Shown here in pieces: positions 13,987 through 15,003 of a stretch of 15,003 nt of DNA. The translations under genes were made by a program, and so were the position numbers. Below the pieces are notes generated by a model, which had not been told where the DNA came from, made no database searches, and worked only from the letters and a program-made list of their open reading frames with translations. Origin of the DNA: Deltaproteobacteria bacterium (lineage in GTDB: Bacteria; Desulfobacterota; GWC2-55-46; DRQE01); NCBI GenBank assembly GCA_011371515.1, contig DRQE01000134.1:1-15003 (forward strand). Direction: 5' to 3'. How positions within the stretch are numbered: position 1 is the first letter of the stretch; each line of letters begins with the position of its first letter.

Positions 13987-14056
13987 TTTATCAACCCTGT
14001 TTTTAACAGCTAACCAACAGAGAGCCTGTTGATAATTTTATTTACCCTGTTTTTAA
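13987..14056 (+). repeat. Pair of near-identical 20-nt direct repeats
   Basis: TTTATCAACCCTGTTTTTAA (13987-14006) and TTTATTTACCCTGTTTTTAA (14037-14056) match at 18 of 20 positions and start exactly 50 bp apart. The first is intergenic. The second lies inside the last codons of dnaA (the LKNRVNK stretch). Each contains a DnaA-box-like core, TTATCAACC and TTATTTACC, matching seven of nine positions of the E. coli consensus TTATNCACA. A third, TTATCAACA on the minus strand (14027-14035), matches eight of nine. Confidence 0.65.
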
Positions 14057-15003
14057 GCTCCTTATCTTCTGAAAGTAGCTTTTCTATCTTCTTTACAGCA
14101 TGTATTGCCGTCGAATGGTCCTTTCCGCCGAATGCCGAGCCTATCTCGGGAAAGGAGAACTTTCCATACTCTCTTGCAATAAACATGGCAATCTGTCTTG
14201 GAAGTGCTATTGTTTTGTATCTTCTTTTCGATTTCAGATCAGACAGTTTAACATTAAATTCCCTTGCAACCACCTTCTGTATCTCCTCTATTGAAAGGGC
14301 TCTTCTTTCCTCAAACCTTACCTGATTTTTAAGTGACTCCTTGCACATGGTAAGGTTTATGTCTCTACCTGTAAGGCTTGAGATGGCTATTATCTTGTTA
14401 AGGTATCCTTCGAGCTCTCTTACATTTGAGCCACTCACCTTTGCAAGCCACTCTGCCACATCGTCTGGTAGCTCTATCCCTTCGTTTGAAGCCTTCTTTT
14501 TGAGTATGGCTATCTTGGTCTCAAGGTCTGGTGGCTGTATGTCAGCAACAAGCCCCCACTCAAACCTGCTTCTGAGCCTTTCCTCTATTCCGTCCATATC
14601 TTTTGGGTAGCGATCGCTTGTGAGCACTATCTGTTTTCTTGCCTCATATAGGGCATTGAATGTGTGGAAGAACTCTTCCTGCGTTCTTCCCTTACCCGAC
14701 CAGAACTGTATATCGTCTATAAGCAGAAGGTCCACATTTCTGAACTTCCTTCTGAACTCATCCATACGGTTTCTGCTGATGTAGTTTATAAACTCGTTCA
14801 TAAACTTTTCGGATGTGTAATAGCATACCCTCAGTGGTTCGTCCCGCTGCAACACCCTGTTTCCTATTGCCTGCAGAAGGTGTGTCTTTCCGAGACCTAC
14901 ACTGCCGTATATAAAAAGAGGGTTGTACTTACTGCCCAGATGGTTCGATACGGCAAAGCATGCGGCATGGGCAAACTCGTTGGTCTTGCCCACAACGAAG
15001 TTC
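14010..15003 (-). CDS. dnaA: Chromosomal replication initiator DnaA (5' end beyond window)
   Basis: AAA+ ATPase that binds DnaA boxes and opens the origin. The frame is open to the window edge (reading NFVVGKTNEFAHAACF), so the N-terminal domain I and linker are missing and the gene continues outside. Visible are Walker A GSVGLGKTHLLQAIG, Walker B LLIDDIQF, and TSDRYPKDMDGIEERLRSRFEWGL, which holds the arginine-finger region. The C-terminal DNA-binding domain has LKSKRRYKTIALPRQIAMFIAREYGKFSFPEIGSAFGGKDHSTAIHAVKKIEKL, the DnaA signature with GKDHST for the usual GRDHST. TAG is at 14010-14012. dnaN follows after 181 bp on the same strand. Part of a candidate initiator-binding repeat lies within its final codons, so dnaA may be autoregulated or sit at the origin. 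Confidence 0.97.
   Translation of the reverse strand, partial: NFVVGKTNEFAHAACFAVSNHLGSKYNPLFIYGSVGLGKTHLLQAIGNRVLQRDEPLRVCYYTSEKFMNEFINYISRNRMDEFRRKFRNVDLLLIDDIQFWSGKGRTQEEFFHTFNALYEARKQIVLTSDRYPKDMDGIEERLRSRFEWGLVADIQPPDLETKIAILKKKASNEGIELPDDVAEWLAKVSGSNVRELEGYLNKIIAISSLTGRDINLTMCKESLKNQVRFEERRALSIEEIQKVVAREFNVKLSDLKSKRRYKTIALPRQIAMFIAREYGKFSFPEIGSAFGGKDHSTAIHAVKKIEKLLSEDKELKNRVNKIINRLSVG

Larger units (their letters stand above)
13829..14009. other. AT-rich dnaA-dnaN intergenic region, candidate oriC/control region
   Basis: This 181-bp gap is the longest in the window and contains 52 G+C by hand count (about 29%), against roughly half in the genes. It holds a pair of 12-nt repeats, one copy of a 20-nt repeat, the inverted repeat AAAGTA/TACTTT (13974-13979 and 13984-13989), the palindrome CTGTT-TTT-AACAG (13997-14009), and the dnaN promoter and ribosome-binding site. 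The dnaA-dnaN gap is part of the replication origin in some bacteria, such as Bacillus subtilis. Here an origin role is inferred only from position, composition and repeats; the dnaA upstream region, the other common location, is outside the window. Confidence 0.45.

Overview
The window looks like the conserved chromosomal replication-origin neighbourhood of a diderm (two-membrane) bacterium. The outer membrane is implied by a LolA-type lipoprotein carrier and by a YidC with a large periplasmic domain. Coding sequence is close to half G+C, with many AGG/AGA arginine and ATA isoleucine codons. That pattern is common in thermophilic lineages and in groups such as Nitrospirota or Thermodesulfobacteriota, but I cannot assign a taxon. 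I see no mobile element, CRISPR array, tRNA, rRNA or defence locus.

Left half, plus strand (1-8881): the 3' end of a DUF72 gene, then a tightly packed run of seven genes. They are a double-domain dCTP deaminase (dcd), ftsK, lolA, a secreted FecR-domain protein, prmA, rsmE and glyS. ftsK, lolA, the FecR gene and prmA are joined by short stop/start overlaps, and prmA and rsmE overlap by 31 bp, so dcd to rsmE is probably one transcript. A 60-bp gap with a weak promoter candidate precedes glyS.

Right half, minus strand (15003 down to 8950): dnaA (5' end outside the window), dnaN, rpmH, rnpA, yidD, yidC and mnmE, all co-directional. From dnaN to mnmE no gap exceeds 21 bp. This block joins replication initiation and the sliding clamp with ribosomal protein L34, the RNase P protein, membrane-protein insertion and tRNA wobble modification. 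recF and gyrB are absent after dnaN, and jag/khpB is absent between yidC and mnmE. The two halves converge at 8882-8949, where there is one imperfect hairpin.

The part that genes do not explain is the 181-bp dnaA-dnaN gap, about 29% G+C by hand count. Together with the last ~50 bp of dnaA it holds a pair of 20-nt direct repeats exactly 50 bp apart, a pair of exact 12-nt direct repeats 51 bp apart, three sequences resembling DnaA boxes, and a probable dnaN promoter. It is a candidate for oriC or for a dnaA/dnaN control region. Otherwise this is a housekeeping region, and I found no evidence of a new multi-gene system.
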